From Gammaproteobacteria bacterium (GTDB taxonomy: Bacteria; Pseudomonadota; Gammaproteobacteria; Burkholderiales; Thiobacillaceae): 64,000 nt of DNA. A program made the position numbers and the translations under genes. Shown in pieces: positions 29,037 to 39,693 of the stretch. How positions within the stretch are numbered: position 1 is the first letter of the stretch; each line of letters opens with the position of its first letter. Location of the stretch: assembly GCA_018820765.1 (NCBI GenBank), contig JAHJNN010000005.1, forward strand, positions 62,001-126,000, given 5' to 3'. Under the pieces are notes generated by a model. That model made no database searches. It was not told where the DNA came from and worked only from the letters and a program-made list of their open reading frames with translations.

Positions 29037-29453
29037 GCGTTACCAGGCTTGGGATATAAGAGACCTGGGCGATCCGGGAATTGTTCCAACAGGCACTTGC
29101 GAAATACACCCTCGAAACCCATGAGATGGATGATCACTCTTAATCTTTTCGCAAGCGCATTGCACAAAGAGGCGGGAGGGACAGATGACTCTCAGGACTC
29201 AATGGCTGCTGTGAGTCGGTAGCACGCGATATTGTTCCAGGCCGAGTGGCTGGTAACCGAAGTACTGCAGACTGAGTTTGTCTTGATGCTCACAGTCGGC
29301 TTTGGCCGATGGGCGGACGTAGTCCGCATCGACTCGAATGGCAGATACCAGGGACGGACCGGCCGCTCAATAGCGCCAGTGTAGCGTTTCACGACCATCT
29401 CTTCGGCCGAAATATGCCCAACACCAAACTGGCCCGTTGCCAGCTAGCTTCTT

Positions 29454-29927
29454 TTACGGGTCACCATAGTATCTCTTGTATGCTTCACGCCAATCGTTAA
29501 CCAGCATGACGCGGGCTGTTTTCAGCGTAATGTTTCCGGCACACATTTCCTTGTGCAGACGGTTCTCCAACTTGTCTTTCAGGACCGCATTCCACGGGCT
29601 TGTGCCGTAAGCTTGCGGCCACAGATTGATGACTTCGTCAGCGCCGCCAAGCTCTCGGCTGATGAGGTGGTCAATTTCGCAGTGCCTCTTTCCTGCTGGG
29701 ACACACTTTGGATCGTCATTGCCCGTATATCCGTAAAGAGCGAAAGCCTGTTTCTTCATCGCCACAGTCACGTGCCGCTCGTCTTTGCCCCATTTTATCG
29801 AGCAGATTTTTGCCTTTGATAAACCAACGCGATAAGAGCCAGGAGTGATGTGCAGGTCGGGGGTGTCATCAGCCCAAGTCCAACCTGCAATCATCAGGCC
29901 CAGAACCAGAAATGCCGCTCTTCGCAT
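29454..29927 (-). CDS. Probable secreted HNH-like nuclease
   Basis: Signal peptide MRRAAFLVLGLMIAGWTWA; CEIDHLISRELGGADEVINLWPQ. Confidence 0.65.
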   Translation of the reverse strand: MRRAAFLVLGLMIAGWTWADDTPDLHITPGSYRVGLSKAKICSIKWGKDERHVTVAMKKQAFALYGYTGNDDPKCVPAGKRHCEIDHLISRELGGADEVINLWPQAYGTSPWNAVLKDKLENRLHKEMCAGNITLKTARVMLVNDWREAYKRYYGDP

Positions 29928-30133
29928 ATTTACTCCCTATACAGGTTACTCAGGGCAATCGACCGATGATCTCCGTGCGAGCCAAACCAAAGCCAGGATT
30001 CCCGAACCGAGATGAACGAACTGTGTAGTACAGGCTTGTGCGTTTACTGTGGCTGATGACCGGACGGTCGCGGCGATCCCCCTGACGGTCTCTCTTCTCG
30101 GCCGATAAGCGACTGTCAGACAACGCTTCCGAC

Positions 30134-30478
30134 CTAGCGGGTTCGGGCGCCTTTCACAAACTCGAGCGAGGTCTGAAACAGCTCGAGATCCTTCTCGTAC
30201 TCAGCCGCCTTAGCGCGGTCAATCTGTACCCATTCCCTCGTGCTAGCCATACCGCCGGGCTGAAACGGGACGACGTCGCCCCTTGAGAACTGCAGTTCGG
30301 TTGCGGTGGCGGCGGGCAGGCGTAGCCCGACGCCGCCACCGCTGATGCAGGCAAACATCTTGTCACTGACGAAGTAGGCATCAAGGCCGCTGATTTTTCT
30401 TGCACTGACGCCAGGGAGCTTGAGAAGCAGGGCGTCGATCAATGCCTTGCGGCTGGATTCGGGTGTATCCGTATTCAA
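30134..30478 (-). CDS. Small TfoX/DUF1801-like protein
   Basis: LPGVSARKISGLDAYFVSDKMFACISGGGVGLRLPAATATEL. Confidence 0.5.
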   Translation of the reverse strand: MNTDTPESSRKALIDALLLKLPGVSARKISGLDAYFVSDKMFACISGGGVGLRLPAATATELQFSRGDVVPFQPGGMASTREWVQIDRAKAAEYEKDLELFQTSLEFVKGARTR

Positions 30479-30708
30479 GGAGGTTTCGCCGGGGTTGTCA
30501 TGAACAGAGTCATTGAATCATAAAGACAAGGTCCATGTGGTTAATCCTGGAAGTCGGAGCGCGCTCCAAGTCAGGCGCATGCATGCAAACAATCAGGTTT
30601 GCACTGCCGACAAGTCGAAACCGGAAGGCTACAGCCCTGACGACGGAAGCTCGTATGACTTCCCGCAGAAAACGCCCCGCCGCATAGGCGGGGCGCCGAG
30701 GGCGATGA

Positions 30709-31014
30709 TCAATCGCCCTTGCTGCGCGACCAGATCAGGTTGTGCACGCCATCCTCGCCCTCGACCAGACGGGCGTAGATGGTCGCCGGGAACGACGGAT
30801 CATCCAGGGTTGCCGACAGGTAAGGCCGTTCCGCCTTGCTGACTTTCTTCCACGCCGCGCCGATCTCGAAATTGCCGGCGACGATGCGGTAGTTGGGAGC
30901 GTTCTCGCTCTCCCCGGAGTTCGGGACGAATTTGACCTTGACGTTGAGCGTCAGGGTGCGAACCGTGCCGATGAAGCTGTCGTTCTGTGCGGTGAAGGTG
31001 CCAATGTTTGCCAT
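30709..31014 (-). CDS. DUF736 protein
   Basis: MANIGTFTAQNDSFIGTVRTLTLNVKVKFVP...APNYRIVAGNFEIGAAWKK. Confidence 0.9.
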   Translation of the reverse strand: MANIGTFTAQNDSFIGTVRTLTLNVKVKFVPNSGESENAPNYRIVAGNFEIGAAWKKVSKAERPYLSATLDDPSFPATIYARLVEGEDGVHNLIWSRSKGD

Positions 31015-31847
31015 GGTGAATCTCCTTTTGGTGGTGCAAGGTCGCGCCCATCGCGGCCTTGTCGGTGATCCGAAGGGCGAGGGTCGGGCGGGCTGCATCG
31101 CGCAGCGGCCGCAACAGCGTGGAGGACCGGGAGGAACAAGAAATTTGTTTCGCGAGGAAGGCACGCAGTGCCGGGGAAATTTGTTGGGCTGGACGGTTGC
31201 AGCCATGAAGCCCGAGGCGCAGCCGCTGCCTCGCCAGGATTCACGACAAGCCAAGGCCGCCGTTGGGTGCGACTCCATCCGAAAGGCAGCATGGCTCTGG
31301 CATCTCCGCACAGAGCTTTTCTGGCACCCGTCCTTTCGCAGTCAAGGTCAGTCCGAATCACCCAGGATGAACGCCCCTTGTGCATTGATGCAGGTTTGAT
31401 CGTTCGTAGCGTGGCTGCGGAAGGGCAGGGTGGACGGCCTGTCGGTGGCTGTCGTCGTTCGTGGCGAACTGCCCGCCAGCGTCGGGGACGGCGCGCAAAC
31501 GCACAACCGGCGCAGCAAGGTGTGTCGTACTCGCCGCCCAGCCTTCGGCTGGGCTCGCATCAAGGGAGCGATGGGTCGTTGGCTGTTAAAACGCGCGCGG
31601 CAAGTGTGCCGCGCGCGACGCGCCAAAAATAGTCCCTGCGGGCAACTTGACGGGCTTTCCGCTTACCTGCCCGAATCAGCGACCGGGGGTCTTCCTGTGC
31701 TTCCGGCTCCACCGCGCGCTGCATCAACGGCAGCCCGCCGGTGCCCACCGCCAGCCGTTCCGCTGGTCAGCGCTTTCTTTCTAGGTTGGGTCAGGCGTGC
31801 TGCATACTCGGACGCAACCAAATGAGGGGGCAAAGCCCCCTCGCATG

Positions 31848-32675
31848 TCAGTTCTTGAGCCGCTTCATCTCTTCGGCCAGTATCCACAGCGCCCGGTTGA
31901 CCTTGACGTTCTGGTCTATGCCCTGGATGGCGCGGGTGCGGTTCCTGCGTCCGTTGGGCATGCGTGCGGTCAGTCCACCCTGCACCAGATTTTCCTGTAC
32001 GCGGTTGAACGTGCTCCACAGGTCGGGCCGGTCGTCGTCCCGGCGTCGAGGCCGCAGCAATTGTGTTTCCGTGATGGGCGCAGGCTCGACCGGGTCATCG
32101 TATTTCAGCGACAACGCGGCGCGGGCAAATGCCTCCGATTCGCCGTGCTTGAGCGTGATGGCGGCCATATCTTCCCGACGTTCCCGCACCAGATCGAACC
32201 CGTCCAGTACATCGTAGGCCCCTTCGATCACCTGGCCGATCACGTCGCCCTTGTGCGGGATGCGCAGGTCGGCCACGGTGTCGCCGCACACCAACCCATT
32301 GCTGCACACGAAACGGAACATTCCCGCCAGCATCTGATAGCTGCTGGTGCCGTCGTGCGAGTTCAGCAGAATGATTTCGTTGGCCTCCGCACCGTTGATC
32401 TGCGCTGCGTGGCGCAATCGCAGCATATGCTTGGTGTGTTCGCGCTTGCCGCTATCGCGTACGCGCGTCTGGCAAACCATGAATGGCTGGAAGCCTTCCT
32501 TTCGCAGGGCACCCAACACCTCTCCGGTCGGGATGTAGGTGTAGCGGTCGGATCGGCTCTGGTGCTTTTCCTCCGCAAAGATGGAAGGGGCCACGCTGCG
32601 AATCTGATCATCCGATAACGGATGGTCGGCGCGCAAGATGGGTGTAGCGTTGGCGAAACGGGAACTGAGTTGCAT
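31848..32675 (-). CDS. DUF932 protein
   Basis: YTYIPTGEVLGALRKEGFQPFMVCQTRVRD...HDGTSSYQMLAGMFRFVCSNGLVCGDTVADLRIPHKGD. Confidence 0.9.
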   Translation of the reverse strand: MQLSSRFANATPILRADHPLSDDQIRSVAPSIFAEEKHQSRSDRYTYIPTGEVLGALRKEGFQPFMVCQTRVRDSGKREHTKHMLRLRHAAQINGAEANEIILLNSHDGTSSYQMLAGMFRFVCSNGLVCGDTVADLRIPHKGDVIGQVIEGAYDVLDGFDLVRERREDMAAITLKHGESEAFARAALSLKYDDPVEPAPITETQLLRPRRRDDDRPDLWSTFNRVQENLVQGGLTARMPNGRRNRTRAIQGIDQNVKVNRALWILAEEMKRLKN

Positions 32676-33245
32676 GGTATTTCTCCAGTGGTTACAAGCT
32701 GTGGTTTCAAAGCTGACCGGATTCCAAGATTCGGAGCCCGGTGTTGGCTTCGGTGGGTTCGGCGCAGTGACCTGGGCTGGTCGCCGTTGCCGCCGTCTTT
32801 CCTGAGTTCATCGCCCGCGAACAACGGGGTCAGCGAGGGACTGGCTGTCAAGGAAGAAAGCGCAGGGGGGTGCGGCCCGCAGCCGCAGGCGAGGACACGG
32901 CCCTGCGCGCCTTGACGGACAGGCACCGCTGGCTACGGTCGCGGGATCAGTGATGAAGGAGAGGGGAAGACGGATGACCGGCCTGCGGCCAGATGAGCGA
33001 TGTACCCACGCCGCGCGGCGAGCGCTGCTGCGTGCCGCAGGCACGCCTGCTTAAGGTGAACACAGCGCGTAGCGCGCAACCGGCACTGAGTGCTGGCCGA
33101 TCAGGCGCCGCCTGTTCGGCGGTGTTGTGGGGCGCCAAGCCTGCGCGGCGGGGTGGGCGTCAGCCGCCCCCTGGAGGCAAGCGCAGCGCGCAGCGTCTTC
33201 TCGAAACCCGGGACACAGCAAAAAAGGGGGCGATGCCCCCTCGGG

Positions 33246-33752
33246 CTACAGCAGCCCGCGTTCAGCAAAACTCATGATGGCGCTACCGGCGACGATCAGG
33301 TGATCCAGCACCCGCACGTCCACCAGCGCCAGCGCCGACTTCAGCGTTTGCGTCAGCATCTCGTCGGCCCGCGATGGCTCGGCTGTACCTGATGGGTGGT
33401 TATGCACCAGCAGCAGCGCAGCGCTGTTCCTGGCCAACGCCTCCTTGACCACCTCGCGCGGATACACCGATGTCTGGCTCACCGTGCCGCGAAACATCTC
33501 GACGTAGTCGATGACCCGGTTCTGTGCGTCCAGATGGATGACGGCGAACACCTCGTGCTCCAGCGCCCCCAGCTTGACCCGCAGGAAGTCGCGCACCACC
33601 TGCGGCGAGGTCAGCGCTTCGCAGCCGCGCATCTGTCCTGCGAGCACACGCCGCGCAGCCTGCAACACCTCGTCGGCATTGGCCGGACGGTAGTCGCCCG
33701 CGACATCGCGAACGAGAAGGGAAGAATCGAGAGAAAGAGAAAGTTGCGACAT
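33246..33752 (-). CDS. radC: RadC-family (JAB) protein
   Basis: FAVIHLDAQNRVIDYVEMFRGTVSQTSVYPREVVKEALARNSAALLLVHNHPSGTAEPSRADEMLT. Confidence 0.95.
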   Translation of the reverse strand: MSQLSLSLDSSLLVRDVAGDYRPANADEVLQAARRVLAGQMRGCEALTSPQVVRDFLRVKLGALEHEVFAVIHLDAQNRVIDYVEMFRGTVSQTSVYPREVVKEALARNSAALLLVHNHPSGTAEPSRADEMLTQTLKSALALVDVRVLDHLIVAGSAIMSFAERGLL

Positions 33753-34145
33753 GATCGTGCTCCAGTCCGAATCGGGCGGAATTGCCCGGAACCGGAGGAA
33801 CACGGCGCAGCGCAGCAGTCAGGGGTCGCAGACGGCCGCGAGGACGCAAGCGATCAACCAAAGGGCAGGGCGCGCAGCCCTTGACGGCGAGAACGGCGTG
33901 GTACGTTGAAGGGAACAGCAAGGCCGCCTCACATACACACCACTGCCTCAACGGCAAGCAGCGCGCGCAGGCCCAAAGGGCCGGAGGCGTCAGGAATCAA
34001 AGCCGAATGGCCGCGACTCGGAACGAGGCGCGGGGCGCCGCCCGCGAGCCCGACGGCGGGACGCCGGAACGCCGGAACGCCCGGAATCAGCCGACAAGAT
34101 TCACGGTAAATATTGGCGTCTTGTCGAAATATCGATACGGACAAA

Positions 34146-34958
34146 CTAGAACGGTAAATCGTCACCGGGTGCCGTGATCGTTTTCGATGTAGTCGCGTGT
34201 TTCGTTCTGGCTTCGATTGATTTGATGAAGCGGATCGAGCTGGCAACATGGTTGAAGATGAGCAGGCTTTCCTCGTAGTTGAGGATCGGGTTGTCATGCG
34301 CCAGGCTTTTGTTGTTGCGAACGTCACTGAAGGCTTCGAGCACCGAGATGCTGGACTTCAGGATGCGCTCGGTCATCAACGATTCAAGGTGACCCGCATC
34401 GCGTAGGCGCTTCACATACTCGCCGAAGATGCTGTGCAAAGCTTTGTCGCGGTTGACTTCAACTCCACGCTGTTCGCACAGCGTGCGCACGTATTTGATG
34501 ACGAACGTATGCAGCCGATCCAGAGCGGCTTCGGGCAGGTTTTTTTTGATGGCTTCGCGCACGTGTTGAGCAACCGTTTCGAAATCGCGTTCGTCGACCG
34601 TGGCGGTCAGCGCGTCCAGCTCGGCGACGGGCGTGTCGCGCATCATGCGGCTGGCGATCTTCCGGCAATCGTCGGTCAATCCCGGTTCGTCACCCAAACA
34701 GTTCTCGGCTTGACCGTACAAGATCAACGCCTGGATGACTTTGCCGACCAGATGGTTGCCTTCGACGGTCCAGAATCCGCGTAGCCGATTGGCCTTGGAG
34801 GTGCCACGCTCGCGGTAGACTGCGGCATCGATGTCACGGCGCGTGTGCTCCTCAAAGAATTCGCTGAATGTGCGATCCGAGAAATCGAGCACGTAGCCGC
34901 TGCCCATGCGGAGCAGTCGTTCCAGTTTGCGGCGTTCTATCGAAGACAAATCGGCCAT
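34146..34958 (-). CDS. Abortive infection C-terminal (Abi_C-like, HEPN-fold) protein
   Basis: C-terminal VEVNRDKALHSIFGEYVKRLRDAGHLESLMTERILKSSISVLEAFSDVRNNKSLAHDN. Confidence 0.72.
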   Translation of the reverse strand: MADLSSIERRKLERLLRMGSGYVLDFSDRTFSEFFEEHTRRDIDAAVYRERGTSKANRLRGFWTVEGNHLVGKVIQALILYGQAENCLGDEPGLTDDCRKIASRMMRDTPVAELDALTATVDERDFETVAQHVREAIKKNLPEAALDRLHTFVIKYVRTLCEQRGVEVNRDKALHSIFGEYVKRLRDAGHLESLMTERILKSSISVLEAFSDVRNNKSLAHDNPILNYEESLLIFNHVASSIRFIKSIEARTKHATTSKTITAPGDDLPF

Positions 34959-35008
34959 GGGGTTATAGGGTGTTGTGCGCAGCGAAAGCGGCGTCTCTTA
35001 ATCGAACT

Positions 35009-36031
35009 TCATTGAGCCGGTTGCTTTGCATTGGCTTTCTGCTGGATCGCCTGGCATCGCTCCATCAGCGCTTCGAATGGCTCGGCGTTATCGAGGAACA
35101 AGCCGTCATCGATCATGTGTTGATAGTCGGCGGCCAATTTGGCCAACGCGCCGTCATCTGGCACGAGCTGGAGCTCCCCTGCGACCGCTGCGTGATAATC
35201 GATGACATCGCCATGCGTGTTCTTTTCTGCAAAGAACACGCTCTTGTGTTCGGCAACTGCGCGGGCGAGGGCTTTGTCCGCGATGGCTGCGTCGGCGAAG
35301 CCGGCGGCATCCAGTCTCGTCACGTCGTGCCAATGACGCGCGAAGCGGTCACCACCCCGGAACTCGCCTTGCGCACAGAAAACGTGAATCGCCGTAGCCT
35401 TTTCCCAGAAGGTGCGCTCGGCGCGCATGACCTGCGGTGTTGCGGCGGGAAACTCCACCCCCTGCAGATACGCGGCCGCATCGCAGAGGATCGCGCGTGG
35501 TTCGCTGGGCTCGCCAGTCGAGCGGGCGCCGAACTCCAACATGACGGCGGGCGCGACATAGCCGGTGCCGGTGACCAGCGGCGCGTAGTCGATGAACACT
35601 TTGTCGCCCTCGGCCCGCACGGTTGCCGGTAGACCGTTTTGCGCAAGGTCCTGCATGAGACGTGGCACGATCTCAGCGCCGACCCAGTCCGACAGGCGCG
35701 CACGAATCTCTTTGCTCCACTTCTTCTCCTGGCTTTTGCTGGCCGGCAGTGGCGCATTCGCATCGCCCACCAGATCGCTGGCGATGGCACGAATGTCGTA
35801 AGTCAGGTCCACGTCTTCGGAGAAGCGCCGGATGACACCGTAGGCCTTCGACAAGGATGTGCCGCCCTTGAATACCAAGTGTTCAGCGTAGGGGCCGGCA
35901 AAGAGGTGCCGCAGCGACCAGACTACCCAGATGTCTTTTTCCAGCAGATGGGGCAGGAGGCCCGATGTGTTGGCTGCCAAGTCGAGCGCCTCCAAGCGTT
36001 CGGCGGTGGAAAGCTGGAAGAACTCAGCCAT
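35009..36031 (-). CDS. AbiEii-type nucleotidyltransferase toxin
   Basis: LLEKDIWVVWSLRHLF...LVFKGGTSLSKAYGVIRRFSEDVDLTYD. Confidence 0.92.
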   Translation of the reverse strand: MAEFFQLSTAERLEALDLAANTSGLLPHLLEKDIWVVWSLRHLFAGPYAEHLVFKGGTSLSKAYGVIRRFSEDVDLTYDIRAIASDLVGDANAPLPASKSQEKKWSKEIRARLSDWVGAEIVPRLMQDLAQNGLPATVRAEGDKVFIDYAPLVTGTGYVAPAVMLEFGARSTGEPSEPRAILCDAAAYLQGVEFPAATPQVMRAERTFWEKATAIHVFCAQGEFRGGDRFARHWHDVTRLDAAGFADAAIADKALARAVAEHKSVFFAEKNTHGDVIDYHAAVAGELQLVPDDGALAKLAADYQHMIDDGLFLDNAEPFEALMERCQAIQQKANAKQPAQ

Positions 36032-36620
36032 GGGTCACCAGGGCGCTGATCTCTTGAGCCATCCAGGTCGGCAGGCGCGCTCGCGCCGACGCGACTTCTT
36101 TCAACTCAGCCGGCGGCAGCTTGGTGCGTAGCTTCCGGATCGCTTCCCCGGCTTTTTCCGGGCCCAGCCAAGCCAGTGCCCGCACTATTTCGCCGGCGGC
36201 CCGTCCCGGGAAGATCAGTTGCCAGACCGGCGCGTGCCGAAACTCGACCATCTGCGCGCCCAATTTCAAGCGGCGACTGGGGCCGGACGTGAGATAAACC
36301 GCCCGCATCGGCACCTGTGTGGTAAGGCCCAGGGCGTTGGCAGCGGCGGCGCCGTGAGACACGATGGTTTCCCCACGCTGGTTCGCCAGGCCCTCGACCA
36401 TCTTGACGGCCGACGGCGCACGGGTGCCAAAGCGGCTCTCGACGGGCAGGACATAGATACCGCGGCCAGCGCGCAACAGGGCGCCGCGCTGCACCAAGCG
36501 GGATAAGACTTGGTCTACGGCTGCGCGACTGCCCAGGTGCAAGAGTTCTTTGGCGACCAAAGGGGTGCCCTCCGGCAATCTGGCGGCGTGCTCCAGAACT
36601 TGTTTGGCGAGAGTCTGCAT
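36024..36620 (-). CDS. AbiEi/DUF6088-type antitoxin
   Basis: wHTH-like VDQVLSRLVQRGALLRAGRGIYVLPVESRFG; overlaps and precedes the AbiEii gene. Confidence 0.85.
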   Translation of the reverse strand: MQTLAKQVLEHAARLPEGTPLVAKELLHLGSRAAVDQVLSRLVQRGALLRAGRGIYVLPVESRFGTRAPSAVKMVEGLANQRGETIVSHGAAAANALGLTTQVPMRAVYLTSGPSRRLKLGAQMVEFRHAPVWQLIFPGRAAGEIVRALAWLGPEKAGEAIRKLRTKLPPAELKEVASARARLPTWMAQEISALVTHG

Positions 36621-36732
36621 GGGTGATATCTCCTAACTGTTAGAATTATGAGGCTACTTCTGACACTCTGCAAGTACCAAGTACCTTAAGGCTCGCGCGG
36701 GGCTGGGTCGACCAAGCGGTATTACGGCCTCG

Positions 36733-37407
36733 ATGTTGGCGAAAAAGATTGACGAATCTAAAAAATTGCACAAAAATGCAGTTGACGAATTTAAAAAGGT
36801 GCACAAAATGACTCTGCCGCCGCCCGCCAGCTTCAATCCCGAGCTTTCCTCTGATCGCCTGCAGACCGTGTCTCAATGGTTGCTGGATGAGCTTTATGCG
36901 ACCGAAGACGATCTGTCCCGTCCGACCGATAACGGCTATACCCGAGGTTGCACAACCTTCGGGCGACAGAGAAACAGGATCATTGCGGAAGTGCTATCGG
37001 CAAGGCACGCGTGGCTCGGCTTGCCGAATAGCAACAACGACCTGGTTTTCACCATTGGCGGGGTGCCTTGCCGGTTCAGTAATGACGATCCGTCGAACCC
37101 GTCGAAAGACGCGGTCCTGACAGTCAATCGCTACCAGATGGACTTCCTGGAATTCGCAACCGGTAGCGAGCCCGCCCGCTTCTGCTTCATCATCGATCGA
37201 GGCCATGACGGCGCTGCGGAACCTCGGGTCGAGTTTCTCGGCTTTACGCCCAACGGCGTGATCGCCTGCCGTTGGGTGTCGAATGCTGTGCGTGTCTTGC
37301 GAGTGGAAGGTCAGCAGACCTTGCCGCAACCCGTCGACGTGGCGAAGCCCCAGGTGGCGCCGAAGCGGCGCGACGAAGGTGATGCCGCCTCCGAAGCAGT
37401 GCGATGA
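36733..37407 (+). CDS. Unknown protein coupled to XRE-ImmA protein
   Basis: ATGA overlap with the downstream gene; no recognised domain. Confidence 0.55.
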   Translation: MLAKKIDESKKLHKNAVDEFKKVHKMTLPPPASFNPELSSDRLQTVSQWLLDELYATEDDLSRPTDNGYTRGCTTFGRQRNRIIAEVLSARHAWLGLPNSNNDLVFTIGGVPCRFSNDDPSNPSKDAVLTVNRYQMDFLEFATGSEPARFCFIIDRGHDGAAEPRVEFLGFTPNGVIACRWVSNAVRVLRVEGQQTLPQPVDVAKPQVAPKRRDEGDAASEAVR

Positions 37408-38525
37408 GCGACTTCGTTGGAACCAACCTTCGGCTCATCCGCCTCTTCCACGACCTGTCGCTCACGGAGTTGGGGGAGCGGGTCGGGGTGTCGAAGCAGT
37501 TCCTCAGTCGTGTGGAAACCGGTGCCGAATCAGTTGCCGCTCCGCTTGAGAATTCGCTTGCCGAAGAACTGGATGTCCTGCCGGAGTTTTTCTATCACCT
37601 CGACCCGAATCCGATTGCCGATGAGCAGTGCCACTTTCGCCGGCAATTGACGACCAAGGTGGTGTTGCGCCAGGTCGCGCGCGCCAGAGGCGAAATGCTC
37701 AAGCGCTTGGTGGGCGTGCTGGATGAGCACGTCGAACTGCCGCACTACCAAGTGGGCGAGGCCGATCCGGGGTCTCCCGAGACTATCGAGCGTGCCGCCG
37801 AAAAATTCCGCTCGCTCTTTGGTCTCGGTCTGGGTCCGCTGAGCAATGTAACGCGCATTGCGGAGAATGCCGGCGCCGTGGTGATGAAGGTGCACGGCTT
37901 GGCACCCGAAATCGATGCGGTGTCGTTTGCCACAAAGCGGCCACTGATCGCGCTGAACAGTTCGGGGCGTTCGGCATGCCGCGAGCGCTTTGGCATCGCC
38001 CACGAATTGGGGCACTTTTCGTTGCATATCGGAATTTTGACTGGAGATCGGATGACCGAGACACAGGCAAATCGGTTTGCCAGTGCACTTCTGATGCCGC
38101 GAAGTACGTTTACTAGTGAATGCCGCCTGGCGGTTCGCGGAACACGCCTCAACTGGCCGGTTCTATCCGAGCTTAAGGTGCGTTGGGGCGTGTCCAAGGC
38201 TGCAATTATCTTTCGTGGTCGGCAGCTTGGGGTATTTTCGGATGACCAGGCGAGGGCAGGATACATCGGACTCAAACGCCATGGCGAAGCCGTGCAAGAA
38301 TCGGAAGACCATCTGATCGCGAATGAGGAGCCTGAGGTCATCGCCGAGAGCTTGAAAGTGATGAAGGAACATTTCGGCGTACCTCAGTCTGCTGTCGCGC
38401 GCGAAATGTGTGTGCAGCCAGATCTGTTGCAGAATCTGCTGGTATCGCCCCGCGCAGAGAGCGTGGACAATGTGGTGAATCTCCTGACTGTAGGTCGATT
38501 GGCGCGCGATATCAGGCCAGCATGA
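37404..38525 (+). CDS. XRE HTH plus ImmA/IrrE metallopeptidase fusion
   Basis: LRLIRLFHDLSLTELGERVGVSKQFLSRVETG; RFGIAHELGHFSLH...TETQANRFASALLMP. Confidence 0.92.
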   Translation: MSDFVGTNLRLIRLFHDLSLTELGERVGVSKQFLSRVETGAESVAAPLENSLAEELDVLPEFFYHLDPNPIADEQCHFRRQLTTKVVLRQVARARGEMLKRLVGVLDEHVELPHYQVGEADPGSPETIERAAEKFRSLFGLGLGPLSNVTRIAENAGAVVMKVHGLAPEIDAVSFATKRPLIALNSSGRSACRERFGIAHELGHFSLHIGILTGDRMTETQANRFASALLMPRSTFTSECRLAVRGTRLNWPVLSELKVRWGVSKAAIIFRGRQLGVFSDDQARAGYIGLKRHGEAVQESEDHLIANEEPEVIAESLKVMKEHFGVPQSAVAREMCVQPDLLQNLLVSPRAESVDNVVNLLTVGRLARDIRPA

Positions 38526-38629
38526 GCGGTCTAGCTGCTAGCTACAGGAACTACGCTACCCCCAGCTACAAAATTGCCGAGCCGCGGAGCTAGCTAATAT
38601 GCTTGATTCATCGACCGAGGAGATGAAGG

Positions 38630-39679
38630 ATGTTTGAGGAGATGTTGAGAGTTGCCCGTCAGCTAGACGGGATGAAGGTCTCCGTTTCCGTTGGCGGGGA
38701 AACTGATCAGGATGGATATATCGATCGACAGTGCCCTGCCACCGACTGCGAGTTTTCTTTCAAGGTCCACGCGGGTGATTGGCGGGACAAGGTAAGTGAC
38801 GATGGTGTCCATTGCGCGTTTTGCGGGCATACAGCCGACAGCCAGCAGTGGTTCACACACGAGCAGGTTGAGCACGCAAAGAAAGAAACCTTGGACAAGG
38901 TCAAGGGCATGCTCGGCCAGGCTATGCGAACCGATGCGCAACGCTTGAACCAATCCCAGCGCCGCAATAGCTTTCTGAAGATCACCATGAACGTGTCGAG
39001 CCAGCCTCGGGAGATCCTGTTGCCTGCGGAGGCAACCGATCCCATGCGTCTGAAGATCACGTGTTCGGTTTGCGGGTGCCGGTATGCCGTGATTGGATCG
39101 GCCTTCTTTTGCCCGGCGTGTGGACACAACGACGCCGAACAAGTGTTCCGCCAATCCATAACCGCGATTCGTTCAACCCTGGACGCATTGCCTCTCGTAC
39201 GACAAGGCATCGCCGATGCCGATACCGCCGAAAACACGGTTCGGCTGCTGATCGAAAGCGGGTTGCAGAACGCTATCACGGCATTCCAGCGTTTCGCGGA
39301 AGCGCTCTATCTGCAACACCCTGCAGCGCCCAAAGCGCGCCGCAACGTCTTTCAGAACCTTGCTGAAGGGGGCGCACTGTGGGTGATGGCCTGCGACCAC
39401 GGTTATGACAAGCATCTTTCGGATTCGGAGCTTGCTAGCCTCAGTCGCTACTTCCAGCAGCGCCATCTGTTGGCACACAAAGAAGGTTTGGTGGATGACG
39501 ACTATGTTGCGAAAAGCGGGGATACAACCTACTGCTCCGGTCAGCGAGTCGTCGTGCGGGAGGCCGCCGTTCGGGAGTGCGTGCAATTGATCGAGACGCT
39601 CGCAGTCGGCATGAAGCGTGATGTGGGGCGGGGCGGCGAGCCACTGCGCCCGATCTCCGGCGCAGAGAAGAAGGTCTGA
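38630..39679 (+). CDS. Zinc-ribbon protein with HEPN-like C-terminus
   Basis: CPATDCEF/CAFCGH and CSVCGC/CPACGH; RYFQQRHLLAHKEGLVDDDYV (R-x4-H). Confidence 0.6.
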   Translation: MFEEMLRVARQLDGMKVSVSVGGETDQDGYIDRQCPATDCEFSFKVHAGDWRDKVSDDGVHCAFCGHTADSQQWFTHEQVEHAKKETLDKVKGMLGQAMRTDAQRLNQSQRRNSFLKITMNVSSQPREILLPAEATDPMRLKITCSVCGCRYAVIGSAFFCPACGHNDAEQVFRQSITAIRSTLDALPLVRQGIADADTAENTVRLLIESGLQNAITAFQRFAEALYLQHPAAPKARRNVFQNLAEGGALWVMACDHGYDKHLSDSELASLSRYFQQRHLLAHKEGLVDDDYVAKSGDTTYCSGQRVVVREAAVRECVQLIETLAVGMKRDVGRGGEPLRPISGAEKKV

Positions 39680-39693
39680 TCAATCAAGCAGGA

